A stretch of DNA of 64,000 nt from QKTW01 sp052161885 (lineage in GTDB: Bacteria; Bacteroidota; Bacteroidia; Chitinophagales; Chitinophagaceae): positions 1,116,001-1,180,000 of the forward strand of contig CP197396.1 in the NCBI GenBank assembly GCA_052161885.1, in the 5' to 3' direction. Below, piece after piece: positions 44,669 to 53,489 of this stretch (position 1 is the first letter of the stretch; each line of letters opens with the position of its first letter). The notes beneath the pieces are model-generated. The model was not told where the DNA came from, made no database searches, and was given only the letters and a program-made list of their open reading frames with translations. The position numbers and the translations under genes were made by a program.

Positions 44669-44788
44669 AAATTATTTAATTGTGTCAAATGCAATATACG
44701 GTGCTGTTTGCTCACCGACTGCAGCACGGTCATATCAAATATGACGATGGATTTCAAACGCATCGCCATATCCGGATGCCGGCTATGG

Positions 44789-45193
44789 TTAGCCCTGCAC
44801 GTTGTCCCCGTCCCGCTCCTCTTTCGGTTCCCAAAGCTCTATAATGTTTCCTTCGGGATCGAGTATATGAACGAATTTACCATAGTCGGAGTCTGTAATC
44901 TCATCGACAATGGTCACGTTATTCTTTTTCAGCTCGTCTACCAGCGCTGTAATGTCATCTACCCGGTAGTTGATCATAAATGGCCTGGCCGACGGATTGA
45001 AATATTTGGTATCCTGCGGAAACGTACTCCAGGCTGTAGTTCCTTTTTTCGACGGATCATCGGCATGCCGCCACTCAAAAGCTGCTCCGTAATCGGTAAC
45101 GGGTAGCCCAAGGTTTTTGGCATACCATTCGTTCATATCCTTCGGATTCTCGCATTTAAAAAATACGCCGCCAAGTCCGGTTACTTTTTTCAT
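44789..45193 (-). CDS. VOC family protein (glyoxalase/dioxygenase superfamily)
   Basis: A 134-residue protein, start at ATG 45193 (MKKVTGLGGVFFKCENPKDMNEWYAKNLGLPVTDYG). GAFEWRHADDPS and the final IVDEITDSDYGKFVHILDPEGNIIELWEP fit the VOC fold. Enzymatic role unknown; members often catalyse isomerisation, cleavage or antibiotic sequestration. Confidence 0.85.
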   Translation of the reverse strand: MKKVTGLGGVFFKCENPKDMNEWYAKNLGLPVTDYGAAFEWRHADDPSKKGTTAWSTFPQDTKYFNPSARPFMINYRVDDITALVDELKKNNVTIVDEITDSDYGKFVHILDPEGNIIELWEPKEERDGDNVQG

Positions 45194-45298
45194 ATGTAGA
45201 TGTGTTGTACGATTAGACCTTTGGATCAATTTTCATCTATTTCCGCACATTACCAAATATGTCATCAGATTTTCCGGCTACATTGACAAAAGAGGCAG

Positions 45299-45688
45299 TC
45301 ACTTCGTACCTCTCAACACATAGCACAGCCACGGCAGCAGGAACAGGCAGAAAAGGAACAGCAGCCAGATGTGCCCGGCAAGAATGTTATAGTCCCGGAA
45401 AAGATAGGCCCACGATTTATGGGTGAGCCGTCCTAATGAAAACTCAAAGGCCACGGTGAGCAGCACCCAGGCCAAGCCCACTGTGAGCGCCTGCCGGGCA
45501 TGCTGAACCCCCAGCGCAGGAAACACCAGCCAGGTATAGATGGCGCATAATATGATCAGCGTTATGGTAGATAACTGGTGTGCCTGCAATTCGCTGTAGT
45601 GCTTTACCAATGCCAGTTCCCGCAGTGTCGCATTGGCAAATGCAATGGCGATCATGGGCAGCCAGAGCAGTATTTGTTTCATACTCAT
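45299..45688 (-). CDS. Multi-pass membrane protein, 129 residues
   Basis: Four hydrophobic segments: IAFANATLREL region, TITLIILCAIYTWLVFPAL, LAWVLLTVAFEFSLGRL and IWLLFLFCLFLLPWLCYVL. Conserved-looking charged residues (RELALVKHYSELQAHQL and FRDYNILAGH) interrupt the helices. No family recognised. Confidence 0.6.
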   Translation of the reverse strand: MSMKQILLWLPMIAIAFANATLRELALVKHYSELQAHQLSTITLIILCAIYTWLVFPALGVQHARQALTVGLAWVLLTVAFEFSLGRLTHKSWAYLFRDYNILAGHIWLLFLFCLFLLPWLCYVLRGTK

Positions 45689-45879
45689 ACCTGTAAAGTA
45701 AGTCGGTGAATAAAAAAATCAGGACGGTGCGGCCTGTTCTTTAATGTCAAATGTCGTTGCATGGCCGGTCGCATGCAATGATCTTCTTCATGAAAAGATC
45801 TGATGCCGGTCAATTGCCCCGGCGGGAATGTTTGATACTCATAGCTTCTGCAGTTTTTTTCTAAAAATAACCAGGAAAA

Positions 45880-45928
45880 TTTGGGTAACTCAAAAGTTAC
45901 CTATACATTTGAGTAACTTAAAAGTTAC
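45880..45928 (+). promoter_or_regulatory. Promoter with two palindromic ArsR-type operators
   Basis: A -33 TTTG (45880-45883) and a -7 box TACATTTG (45904-45911) are spaced by 20 nt. GTAACTCAAAAGTTAC (45885-45900) lies between them and GTAACTTAAAAGTTAC (45913-45928) lies just after the -7 box. The two near-identical 16-bp palindromes, 28 bp apart, sit where repressor binding would block polymerase. The ArsR-type gene in the same operon is the natural ligand-controlled repressor. Confidence 0.75.
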
Positions 45929-45934
45929 ATAATT

Positions 45935-46348
45935 ATGAAAGCAGTAAAACACACCTGGTTTTTTAACCAACCGCAGCAGGAAGTATGGAACCACCTCACT
46001 ACACCCGAGCTGCTGGAGCAATGGCTGATGAAAAACGATTTCCTGCCTGTTGTAGGACACAAATTTTACTTCGTCGGCGAATGCGAGGGCAACCACAAGA
46101 CTTATTGCGAGGTGACGGAGATAACGCCTTATTCGCGGGTTGCCTATTCGTGGCTGGCCAATTCTATGAAAGACGGCAAGCCGTACACTTCGATGGTGGT
46201 ATGGACACTGACGCCTAAAAATGACGGTACTGAACTGCAACTGGTACACGACGGTTTTACCGTGCTGGAAGATGCACAGGCACACAATGACGGCTGGACA
46301 AGGATAGGACAGAAAATGGTGCAACAGTTAAATGCAGTTGCGATATGA
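45935..46348 (+). CDS. SRPBCC (AHSA1-like) domain protein
   Basis: A 137-residue START-fold protein: MKAVKHTWFFNQPQQEVWNHLTTPELLEQWLM, WTLTPKNDGTELQLVHDGF and W..I.QKMVQQLN fit the Aha1 C-terminal-like family (SRPBCC). Such proteins bind hydrophobic ligands. First gene of the operon with an ArsR repressor and another SRPBCC protein. A 4-nt overlap joins it to the regulator. Confidence 0.85.
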   Translation: MKAVKHTWFFNQPQQEVWNHLTTPELLEQWLMKNDFLPVVGHKFYFVGECEGNHKTYCEVTEITPYSRVAYSWLANSMKDGKPYTSMVVWTLTPKNDGTELQLVHDGFTVLEDAQAHNDGWTRIGQKMVQQLNAVAI

Positions 46349-46671
46349 CTACACAGGCCCTGGATGCATTCCAGGTAATTGCAGACCCCAGCCGGAGACA
46401 GATGATGCAGCTGCTCTCTAAAGAAAGTATGACGATAAATGCATTGGCAGAAAACTTTGACATGAGCCGGCCTGCGGTATCAAAGCACGTGAAGATCATG
46501 TATACCGCAGGCTTCATCTCTATTACAGATATAGGCAGGGAACGTTATTGTACTTTAAAACAGGATGGCTTTAATGAGCTGCAGGATTTCATCAGCTACT
46601 TTGATACATTCTGGACCGGCAAATTGAAAAACCTGGAAACGCTGTTAAACAATAAAACAAAAGAAAAATAA
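46345..46671 (+). CDS. ArsR-type winged-helix repressor
   Basis: A 108-residue regulator: ALDAFQVIADPSRRQMMQLLSKESMTINALAENFDMSRPAVSKHVKIMYTAGFISITDIGRERYCTLKQDG. The HTH is intact. The metal-site motif ELCVCDL of SmtB/ArsR is absent, so metal sensing is unlikely; members paired with SRPBCC genes are common (SdpR-like type). It probably binds the two palindromes at 45885-45928. Confidence 0.88.
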   Translation: MTTQALDAFQVIADPSRRQMMQLLSKESMTINALAENFDMSRPAVSKHVKIMYTAGFISITDIGRERYCTLKQDGFNELQDFISYFDTFWTGKLKNLETLLNNKTKEK

Positions 46672-46673
46672 TT

Positions 46674-47108
46674 ATGGAAAAGAAAGATTACAGTACCACA
46701 GTCGCCGTTAATGCTTCACCCGGGGAAGTAATGAAAAAAATAGGGCTGGTAGACGGCTGGTGGGCAAAAAACTTTACCGGCAAAGCAGATGCGCTGCACG
46801 ACAAATTCCAGGTTCGCTTTGGTGAAACATCTGTTGATTTTGAAATCAGCGAACTGGTACCTGGTAAAAAAGTGGTGTGGAAGGTAACTGACTGCTACCT
46901 TCATTGGCTTAACGACAAAAAAGAATGGAATGGCACGAAGGTGGTTTTTGATATTTCTCCTGAAGGAAATGAAACACAGATCAACTTTACACATGTAGGC
47001 CTGGTGCCCGGCATGGAATGCTATAACAATTGCAACGCAGGCTGGAATGGCCATGTTACCGGCAGCCTGGCAACGTTTATCAACAAAGGGAAAGGAATGC
47101 CGGAGTAG
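46674..47108 (+). CDS. SRPBCC family protein, second copy
   Basis: A 144-residue protein 2 nt after the ArsR gene. DYSTTVAVNASPGEVMKKIGLVDGWWAKN, KVVWKVTDCYLHWLNDKKEWNGTKVVFDISPEGNETQINFTHVGLVPGMECY fit the SRPBCC/AHSA1 fold. Together with the first gene it makes a ligand-binding pair under one repressor. Ligand unknown. Confidence 0.82.
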   Translation: MEKKDYSTTVAVNASPGEVMKKIGLVDGWWAKNFTGKADALHDKFQVRFGETSVDFEISELVPGKKVVWKVTDCYLHWLNDKKEWNGTKVVFDISPEGNETQINFTHVGLVPGMECYNNCNAGWNGHVTGSLATFINKGKGMPE

Positions 47109-47212
47109 TCTCTGCAAATGCAATTATAGAATGGAACAAACGCAACTCTATATGGCGGCTATCCGGTGGCATGAATAAAAGCAATCTGGGTGTCCTTTCA
47201 GCAAAAATTTAT

Positions 47213-47749
47213 TTATCTATCGCGCAAATGTGTACAAATTGCATTTGCAAAACTTGAGATCTCTTTGTCTGTATGGAATGACAATTTTTGAAAAACAGGT
47301 TTATCGTTGATCAGTTTTTGCTGCATTTTAATTTCCCAATCTGCAGGAGCACTTCCCTGTTGATCAAAATAGATTTTGCTGGTACAGGTGGCAAAACCTA
47401 AAAATATATCCAGGATTTCAATTTTTATTTTATCGCTAAGTTGTAAAAGACCTGTTTTGAGCACATCATATGCCGGCAATGCTGCTGTAGAAATATAAGC
47501 GTGTTGATGACATAAAGAGCACCACAACTGATGAGTTGCATTCATTGCAATTTTGTCATCAACACAAAACAGATTTTTCAAATAAAATGGAATGGTCTTT
47601 TCAGCTGTTCCGTATGCTGTTGAAAAGCTTGTCCAGTTGATACTATCTATTTCAGTAATTATATCAATCGGTAAATTGGTTGAAGAACAAGCATCGGGGT
47701 GTAACATATCAGATAACTTATCAGTATTACTAGAGCCTGGCAGTTCCAT
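47213..47749 (-). CDS. Hypothetical protein, 178 residues
   Basis: A soluble protein: DSINWTSFSTAYGTAEKTIPFYLKNLFCVDDKIAMNATHQLWCSLCHQHAYISTAALPAYDVLKTGLLQLSDKIKIEILDIFLGF. The repeated helical pairs suggest an ARM/HEAT-like alpha-helical fold. It stands alone after the SRPBCC operon and resembles no enzyme I recognise. Proteins with a similar pattern occur near polymorphic toxins as immunity candidates, which is weak evidence. Confidence 0.55.
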   Translation of the reverse strand: MELPGSSNTDKLSDMLHPDACSSTNLPIDIITEIDSINWTSFSTAYGTAEKTIPFYLKNLFCVDDKIAMNATHQLWCSLCHQHAYISTAALPAYDVLKTGLLQLSDKIKIEILDIFLGFATCTSKIYFDQQGSAPADWEIKMQQKLINDKPVFQKLSFHTDKEISSFANAICTHLRDR

Positions 47750-47813
47750 TACTATATGATAATTTTAATTGATTATTGATTAGTCACTTCTCACGCTTCA
47801 TGGACATTCAGCC

Positions 47814-49574
47814 CTAGCTCACCCTTTTCCCGTGCAGCAGCTTCTCCACGGCCTCATCAAACGACCCGGCACGCGATACTTCACCGGCATTTACAAAGAA
47901 TATTTCATCTGCATTCTGTATTGTGTTCAGCCGGTGTGCAATGATGATACGTGTAGTATGTGCCGGCAGTTTGTCCAGGATATCTTCAAGGAGCTGCTCG
48001 GTCATCGTATCAATGTTCGCGGTGGCTTCATCGAGTATCAGTATGTCCGGATTACGTAAAACAGCACGCATAAAGGCTATCAGCTGTTTCTGACCGAGGC
48101 TTATACTGTCACCCCCGGAATTTACAGGTGTTTCCAGCCCCTGCTCAAAAATGGTCAGCAGGCTGGTAAGATTGGCATCTTTGATCACCTGCTCCAACTG
48201 ATCATTTGTATAGTTTTTATACTGTTCATTTCCGTAAAGAATATTGTCCTTTACCGTGCCGCTGAACAGAAACGGCTCCTGCAGGATAAAGCCGATCTTG
48301 CCCGTACGCTCTTGGGGTGTGTAAGTACGTATGTCTTTACCATCAAGCAATACAGTGCCCTGCGTAGGGTCATACAACCTCGCGATCAGCGATGCTGTAG
48401 TTGTTTTGCCGCCACCGGTCGGGCCCACAAATGCGTAGGTTTTGCCGCGCTCCAGCTGCAGCGATACATTGTGCAGTATTTCTTTGGTGTCGTCGTAACC
48501 GAAATGTACCTGGCGGAATTCTACCAGTGAAGCAGAAGGCGCAACGGGTGCATGTTCTATAGTAACCAGGTCTGTTTCCAGCGAAAGAATACCGGAGATC
48601 CTGTCCCAGCCCGCAAGTGCCACCTGGAAGCTCGTCCAGAGTGTGGCCAGCTGCCGCAGCGGGTTGTAGAAGTTGGTAGCATAAGCAAAAAAGCTCACCA
48701 GCAATCCGATTGTAAAGCTTCCTGTGGAAATAAGATAAATACCGTATACCAGCACTATAAGCTGTGCAAAACCGGAGAACATAGTGTATACCGGCAGGAA
48801 AATATTATTGGCAATGCCTGCTTTTACAGCTGTAGTATAGTTCTGCTGGTTGGCTATATCAAATCGTTTCCTGAAATAATCGCGACGGTTAAAGGCGATG
48901 ATCACACGGAAGTTGTTGAGGCTTTCCTGTATCTCTGCACTCATCCCGCCCACGCTGGCGAGGTTTACAGCATTTTTCTTTTTTACCCATGGAGAAATAA
49001 CCCGTGTAAACAGCAGGATAAATACGCCGGGTATCAATGTTGCCGCCCCCAGCTTCGGGTTGATCACCAGCAGGAAGATACCTGCACCCACCATGGTGGC
49101 AATACTGCCCACAAACTGCATCAGCGATTGAGAGAAAAATGTATTGAGCTTGTCGGTATCATTATTTACTCTTGAAATGAGGTCGCCCGCTTTATTGGCA
49201 TTAAAGAACGCTACCGGCAAAACCTGGAGCTTATTGAAGATTGCATTGCGCAGTGTAAAGAGCATGCGCTGCCCTACTCCACCCATAAGCTTTGTCTGGA
49301 AGTAACTAGCCCCAAGCGCCAGCAAGTACATGCCCATCAGTATGCCGGCAAACACCAGCACACCGTGATATTCTTTATGCTGTACATAATGGTCTATCGT
49401 GTAGCCGATCAGGAACGGGCCCAGCAGGTTTAATGTTGAGTTAACGATAATAGCCAGCAGCGCAATGAACAGGTTGCCGCGCTCATGGTCTATCAGCTGC
49501 AGCAGGCTTCTTAAGGCCGCCCAGGTAGATACTTTCTGTTCCTGCTTGTTTAGGTTATTAAGATTGTACTTCAT
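47814..49574 (-). CDS. ABC exporter half-transporter A (catalytic NBD)
   Basis: A 586-residue fusion of a six-helix exporter membrane domain and an NBD; start at ATG 49574 (MKYNLNNLNKQEQKV). Walker A is GPTGGGKT (384-391), Walker B ILILDE (511-516, catalytic Glu516) and the switch His547 is in IIIAHRL. The signature reads ISLGQ (491-495), not LSGGQ. It overlaps the upstream half-transporter by 17 nt, so the two form a heterodimer (see finding). Substrate unknown. Confidence 0.92.
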   Translation of the reverse strand: MKYNLNNLNKQEQKVSTWAALRSLLQLIDHERGNLFIALLAIIVNSTLNLLGPFLIGYTIDHYVQHKEYHGVLVFAGILMGMYLLALGASYFQTKLMGGVGQRMLFTLRNAIFNKLQVLPVAFFNANKAGDLISRVNNDTDKLNTFFSQSLMQFVGSIATMVGAGIFLLVINPKLGAATLIPGVFILLFTRVISPWVKKKNAVNLASVGGMSAEIQESLNNFRVIIAFNRRDYFRKRFDIANQQNYTTAVKAGIANNIFLPVYTMFSGFAQLIVLVYGIYLISTGSFTIGLLVSFFAYATNFYNPLRQLATLWTSFQVALAGWDRISGILSLETDLVTIEHAPVAPSASLVEFRQVHFGYDDTKEILHNVSLQLERGKTYAFVGPTGGGKTTTASLIARLYDPTQGTVLLDGKDIRTYTPQERTGKIGFILQEPFLFSGTVKDNILYGNEQYKNYTNDQLEQVIKDANLTSLLTIFEQGLETPVNSGGDSISLGQKQLIAFMRAVLRNPDILILDEATANIDTMTEQLLEDILDKLPAHTTRIIIAHRLNTIQNADEIFFVNAGEVSRAGSFDEAVEKLLHGKRVS

Positions 49575-51294
49575 AGTTGCTGGTGCTTTGTTGTGACTGG
49601 AACATCTGTATATACTCGGGGCTTGTCTCCATGAGGGCTTCATGTTTACCGCTGGCGATAAGTTCGCCCTGCATCAGCAGCAGTATCTGGTCATAATGTT
49701 CTACGGTGGCTATTTTCTGCGTTACGGAAAGCAGTGTCAGGTCCGGGTAATTGCGTTCTATATTGTCTAATATTTTCTTTTCCGTGTTGTTATCTACACG
49801 GGCAGTAAAGTCGTCGAGCAGCAGTATTTTAGGATTAATGGCCAGTGCACGTGCCAGCATGATACGTTGTTTTTGTCCGCCCGAAAGGCTGGAACCACGT
49901 TCTGAAACAATAGTGCTGAGTCCTTCTGGCAGTGAACTGATAAAATCTTTCAGCTCGGCAGTCTCAATAGCTTTTGCCAGCGATTCATCGGTTACTTTAT
50001 CATTGAAAGCAATGTTTTCCCGGATGCTCAGATTAAAGACAATGCTGTCCTGGAACACAAAACCCACCTGGTTATGAAACGATTCTTTTTTATAAAAATC
50101 AATATCGTGTCCGTCGTATTGAATGCTGCCGGATGTAGGTTTTATCAGGCCGGTAAGCAGGTACAGCAGCTGTGTTTTACCTGCGGCTGTGGGACCGAGG
50201 ATGGCAATTTTAGAACCCGGCGTTACCCGGAATGAAACATGCTCCAGTACCGGTTTCTGTCCGTACAGGAGGTTGATGTCTTTAAGTGCTATTGCTCCCG
50301 TAAGTACAGCATCGTCGGTACCGGTTTCCGGCACATCCGGCATTTCTATTACAGTCCGTATCCTGTCATAAGAAGCAGTTGCCTGGGCTATTATGTTGCT
50401 CATAAAGCCTATCACCAGTATCGGGAAGATAAGCATAGCGAGGTAGCTGTTGAAGGCTGCAAGATTACCAAGGCTCATAGTGCCGGAAATAACAAAATGT
50501 CCGCCCAGCACCAGTATTGCCAGCATGGCAAGATTGGCGGTGAACGTAATAACCGGTATGAGACCGGCGAAAAGACGCAGGATAGAAAGGCCGAAATCGC
50601 GGGCCTCTGTATTTGACTGCAGGAACTTATCGTATTCTGTCTGCTGGGAGTTTACCACACGGATGATCGCCGCTCCCATGATGCTTTCATTGATGGTTTT
50701 GTTGAGCCGGTCTATCACTGCCCTGCTTTGGATGAACAGTGACCGCACTTTGCGGAGCACGAGGAAGAAAGTAATGCCTATAACCGGAATGATAGCGATA
50801 ACACACAGCGCCAGCTTCCAGTTGATGGAAATCAGCAGCGCACTTGCGCCAATGATGATAAATATGGAGGAAATAACGGAAACTATGGCCTGTGATATGA
50901 ACAGCTTTATGGAATCTACGTCGGCTGTAAGGTTGGTAAGTAGCTTGGAAGGGTTCGCTTTTTCAATAAAAGTATTGTCCTGCCGGGATATTTTATCGGA
51001 AAGCCGGGTGCGCAGATCACGGGCCACACGCTCCGAAACATAAGTCTGCAGTATACTTTGCAGGTAGCTGAACAGGAATATAAATGCTACGGCCCCTGCA
51101 AATTCAAGCAGCATAGTATTAATAGCAAAATGTCCGCCGGTATAGGCATCAATTCCTTTTGATATAATACGGGGTAGCAGCAGGTTTACGGCATTGCTTG
51201 CCAGCGTAAAAACCAGCAGCAGTAATACCATTCCCCTGTAAGGCTGCAGCAGCTGCAGGATGCCGGGCTTCTTTTTATCTTTTTTATCGCTCAT
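49558..51294 (-). CDS. ABC exporter half-transporter B (degenerate Walker B, intact LSGGQ)
   Basis: A 578-residue half-transporter, start at ATG 51294 (MSDKKDKKKPGILQLLQPYRG). Walker A is GPTAAGKT (367-374), signature LSGGQ (470-474), but Walker B ends LLLDD (Asp495 in place of the catalytic Glu) and the switch position is Gln526 (SVTQKI) in place of His. Partner of the downstream gene in a heterodimer. First gene of the pair. Confidence 0.92.
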   Translation of the reverse strand: MSDKKDKKKPGILQLLQPYRGMVLLLLVFTLASNAVNLLLPRIISKGIDAYTGGHFAINTMLLEFAGAVAFIFLFSYLQSILQTYVSERVARDLRTRLSDKISRQDNTFIEKANPSKLLTNLTADVDSIKLFISQAIVSVISSIFIIIGASALLISINWKLALCVIAIIPVIGITFFLVLRKVRSLFIQSRAVIDRLNKTINESIMGAAIIRVVNSQQTEYDKFLQSNTEARDFGLSILRLFAGLIPVITFTANLAMLAILVLGGHFVISGTMSLGNLAAFNSYLAMLIFPILVIGFMSNIIAQATASYDRIRTVIEMPDVPETGTDDAVLTGAIALKDINLLYGQKPVLEHVSFRVTPGSKIAILGPTAAGKTQLLYLLTGLIKPTSGSIQYDGHDIDFYKKESFHNQVGFVFQDSIVFNLSIRENIAFNDKVTDESLAKAIETAELKDFISSLPEGLSTIVSERGSSLSGGQKQRIMLARALAINPKILLLDDFTARVDNNTEKKILDNIERNYPDLTLLSVTQKIATVEHYDQILLLMQGELIASGKHEALMETSPEYIQMFQSQQSTSNYEVQS

Positions 51295-51485
51295 TTTTTC
51301 ATCAGATGATTTGTACGGCAACAGGCTTAAATAACATTGCTTCCGGAAAATGTACAATTCCGGCAAATAAGGCTGCAAATTATACCTGAGGCGGGTTTTA
51401 CAAAAATACTATGCAGCGTAAAGGCTGTTTTGGTCGGTAAATGTGGCCAACCTGTCGGTAAATGCCATTAGGTGTTACAACACAT

Positions 51486-51517
51486 AAAAAATGCTGCCGG
51501 GAACAGGCAGCATTTTT
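51486..51517 (-). terminator. Terminator after smpB
   Basis: AAAAAATGCTGCC (51486-51498) pairs with GGCAGCATTTTT (51506-51517); loop GGGAACA. It begins 4 nt beyond the smpB stop. Confidence 0.85.
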
Positions 51518-51520
51518 ATA

Positions 51521-51970
51521 TCATTTCAAAAAACGTTTCATTTCGCGCTCCACATCTCTCGATCGTATGCTTTCACGTTTATCATGCAGCTTTTTACCTC
51601 TGCCCAGGCCTATCTCCACTTTAGCGTACCCTTTATCATTGATAAAAACAGCAAGTGGCACAATGCTGTAACCTTTTTCCTTCACTTTATCCAGCCATTT
51701 CTTCAGCTCTTTTCGGTTCAGTAGCAGCTTACGCTCGCGTGTGGGGTCATGACCAACATAACCGGCATTTACATACTCAGAAATGTGCAGGCTTTTCACC
51801 CACAGCTCTCCTTTATTAAAAAGACAGTAGCTGTCGTTGAAGCTCACCTTACCATTGCGCACAGACTTGATCTCTGACCCGGTAAGTACGATACCGGCAG
51901 TGAGCCTGTCTTCAATAGCATACTCAAAGGTAGCAGGGCGGTTTTTAATATATACGTTCTGTACAGCCAA
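51521..51970 (-). CDS. smpB: SsrA-binding protein SmpB
   Basis: A 149-residue SmpB: NRPATFEYAIEDRLTAGIVLTGSEIKSVRNGKVSFNDSYCLF, HISEYVNAGYVGHDPTRERKLLLNRKELKKWLDKVKEKGYSIVPLAVF and KKLHDKRESIRSRDVEREMKRFLK. It binds tmRNA and rescues stalled ribosomes. Length is standard. Confidence 0.97.
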   Translation of the reverse strand: MAVQNVYIKNRPATFEYAIEDRLTAGIVLTGSEIKSVRNGKVSFNDSYCLFNKGELWVKSLHISEYVNAGYVGHDPTRERKLLLNRKELKKWLDKVKEKGYSIVPLAVFINDKGYAKVEIGLGRGKKLHDKRESIRSRDVEREMKRFLK

Positions 51971-52048
51971 AAGCTAAATTCCCAAAAGTTTAAATTCCAG
52001 ATTCCAAAAACTAATTCTCGATAACACATCAGCTAATTAGCATACTAG

Positions 52049-52909
52049 CTAATTGCCTTTGGTCATAAACCACTCGATCACCTGTGCCAGTTTCTGCTTC
52101 AGTACTTTGCGGTCTATTACAAAATCCAGGAAGCCGTGCTCCAGCAAAAATTCCGAACGCTGGAAGCCTGCAGGCAGGTCTTTTTTGATCGTTTCTTTAA
52201 TTACACGCGGACCGGCAAACCCGATCAGCGCCTTCGGTTCTGCTATATTAATATCGCCCAGCATCGCATAAGACGCCGTTACACCACCGGTTGTAGGATC
52301 TGTCATTAATGAGATGTAAGGCAGTCCTGCTTTGGCCAGTTGTGTAAGCTTGGCAGAAGATTTGGCCATCTGCATCAGCGAAAAGGCACTTTCCATCATA
52401 CGCGCACCACCGGATTTGGAGATGATCATAAAAGGCAGCTTGTGCGCAATCGCATAATCGATACCACGGGCAATCTTCTCACCCACTACAGATCCCATAG
52501 ATCCGCCGATGAAGTTAAAGTTCATACAGGCAACCACCAGTCCATGACCATATACTTTACCCACACCAACACTCATTGAGTCACGGACACCTGTGCTGCG
52601 ACGGGCCTCTACCAGCCTGCTTGCATATGGCTTTATATCTACAAAGCCGAGATAATCCTTGCTCACAATTTCTTCAAACAGCAATTCATACTGATGATCA
52701 TCAAAGATGATATCAAAATATTCTTTGGAGTTTATACGATTGTGGTAGTTGCATTTCGGACAAACGTAATTGTTGTTCTCCAGCTCTGCAACTGTATATG
52801 TATTCTTACACTCAGGGCATTTATGCCAAAGCCCGTCGGGTGCTTCTTTCTTTTCGTTGGTACTGGTCAATACCCCTTTCTTGATACGTCTGAACCAGGT
52901 TGAGGACAT
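52049..52909 (-). CDS. accD: Acetyl-CoA carboxylase carboxyltransferase subunit beta
   Basis: A 286-residue AccD. The N-terminal zinc ribbon CPECKNTYTVAELENNNYVCPKC (CxxC-CxxC) precedes the carboxyltransferase core: LVVACMNFNFIGGSMGSVVGEKI, SGGARMMES, YISLMTDPTTGGVTASYAMLGDINIAEPKALIGFAGPRVI. It makes malonyl-CoA with AccA. Single gene here; accA is elsewhere. Confidence 0.97.
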   Translation of the reverse strand: MSSTWFRRIKKGVLTSTNEKKEAPDGLWHKCPECKNTYTVAELENNNYVCPKCNYHNRINSKEYFDIIFDDHQYELLFEEIVSKDYLGFVDIKPYASRLVEARRSTGVRDSMSVGVGKVYGHGLVVACMNFNFIGGSMGSVVGEKIARGIDYAIAHKLPFMIISKSGGARMMESAFSLMQMAKSSAKLTQLAKAGLPYISLMTDPTTGGVTASYAMLGDINIAEPKALIGFAGPRVIKETIKKDLPAGFQRSEFLLEHGFLDFVIDRKVLKQKLAQVIEWFMTKGN

Positions 52910-53457
52910 AAATCTTTCGATTAGTTAGAAAACTGATTTTCAATAACTTCTCTGAATTTTTCAGCGAAATTGGCGTTAAAGATACGACAGAAGCCCGATT
53001 TTCAACGGATAAGTCTGAAAAGATAAAAATGAGCGGGATGAATAGTGATTGGCCGGATGTGGGATATGAGTATTGAGATATGAGATGGCAACATCACATC
53101 GCTGCGTCGCCGCGAGAAAAACTAAATCAAACGTAAAAGCCAAAAGTGAAACAAATAACACGAAACCGTCGCCGTGCCGCCGCGAGAAAAGCAACCGCAA
53201 AGAACGCAAAGGTTTTCGCAAAGAAGCGCAGAGTTTTATAGAGAACGCAGCACAAACCACCGTCGCGTCGCTATATCGTTGCGAGAAAAAAACTAAATCA
53301 AACAAGAGCCCTATACAATACAACCGCCGTGTCGTTGTGCCGCCGTGAGAAAAACATTCCTGCCCCCACCGCGCTCTTTGCGAGAAAACCCTCAAAAACA
53401 CTGCATCAGTTTACCTAACAGTGGCATGCACTTTGTTTATAATAAGTATACAAATTG
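52910..53457. repeat. Gene-free region with dispersed short repeats
   Basis: About 550 bp between accD and the VOC gene. The part 53090-53400 carries at least five versions of a gcgagaaaa word after GC-rich text: GCGTCGCCGCGAGAAAA, CCGCCGCGAGAAAAG, TATCGTTGCGAGAAAA, GCCGCCGTGAGAAAA (53339-53353) and GCGCTCTTTGCGAGA (53371-53385). Two of these 15-mers also occur, inverted, at 24457-24471 and 24311-24325. Confidence 0.65.
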
Positions 53458-53465
53458 TACTTTTG
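53458..53465 (+). promoter_or_regulatory. Candidate -7 box for the VOC operon
   Basis: TACTTTTG matches TAnnTTTG and lies 25 nt before the start codon; TTTG at 53432-53435 is 22 nt upstream, slightly longer than the usual 19-20. Confidence 0.45.
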
Positions 53466-53489
53466 TATTAATCAAAATCCGGATTTTTT

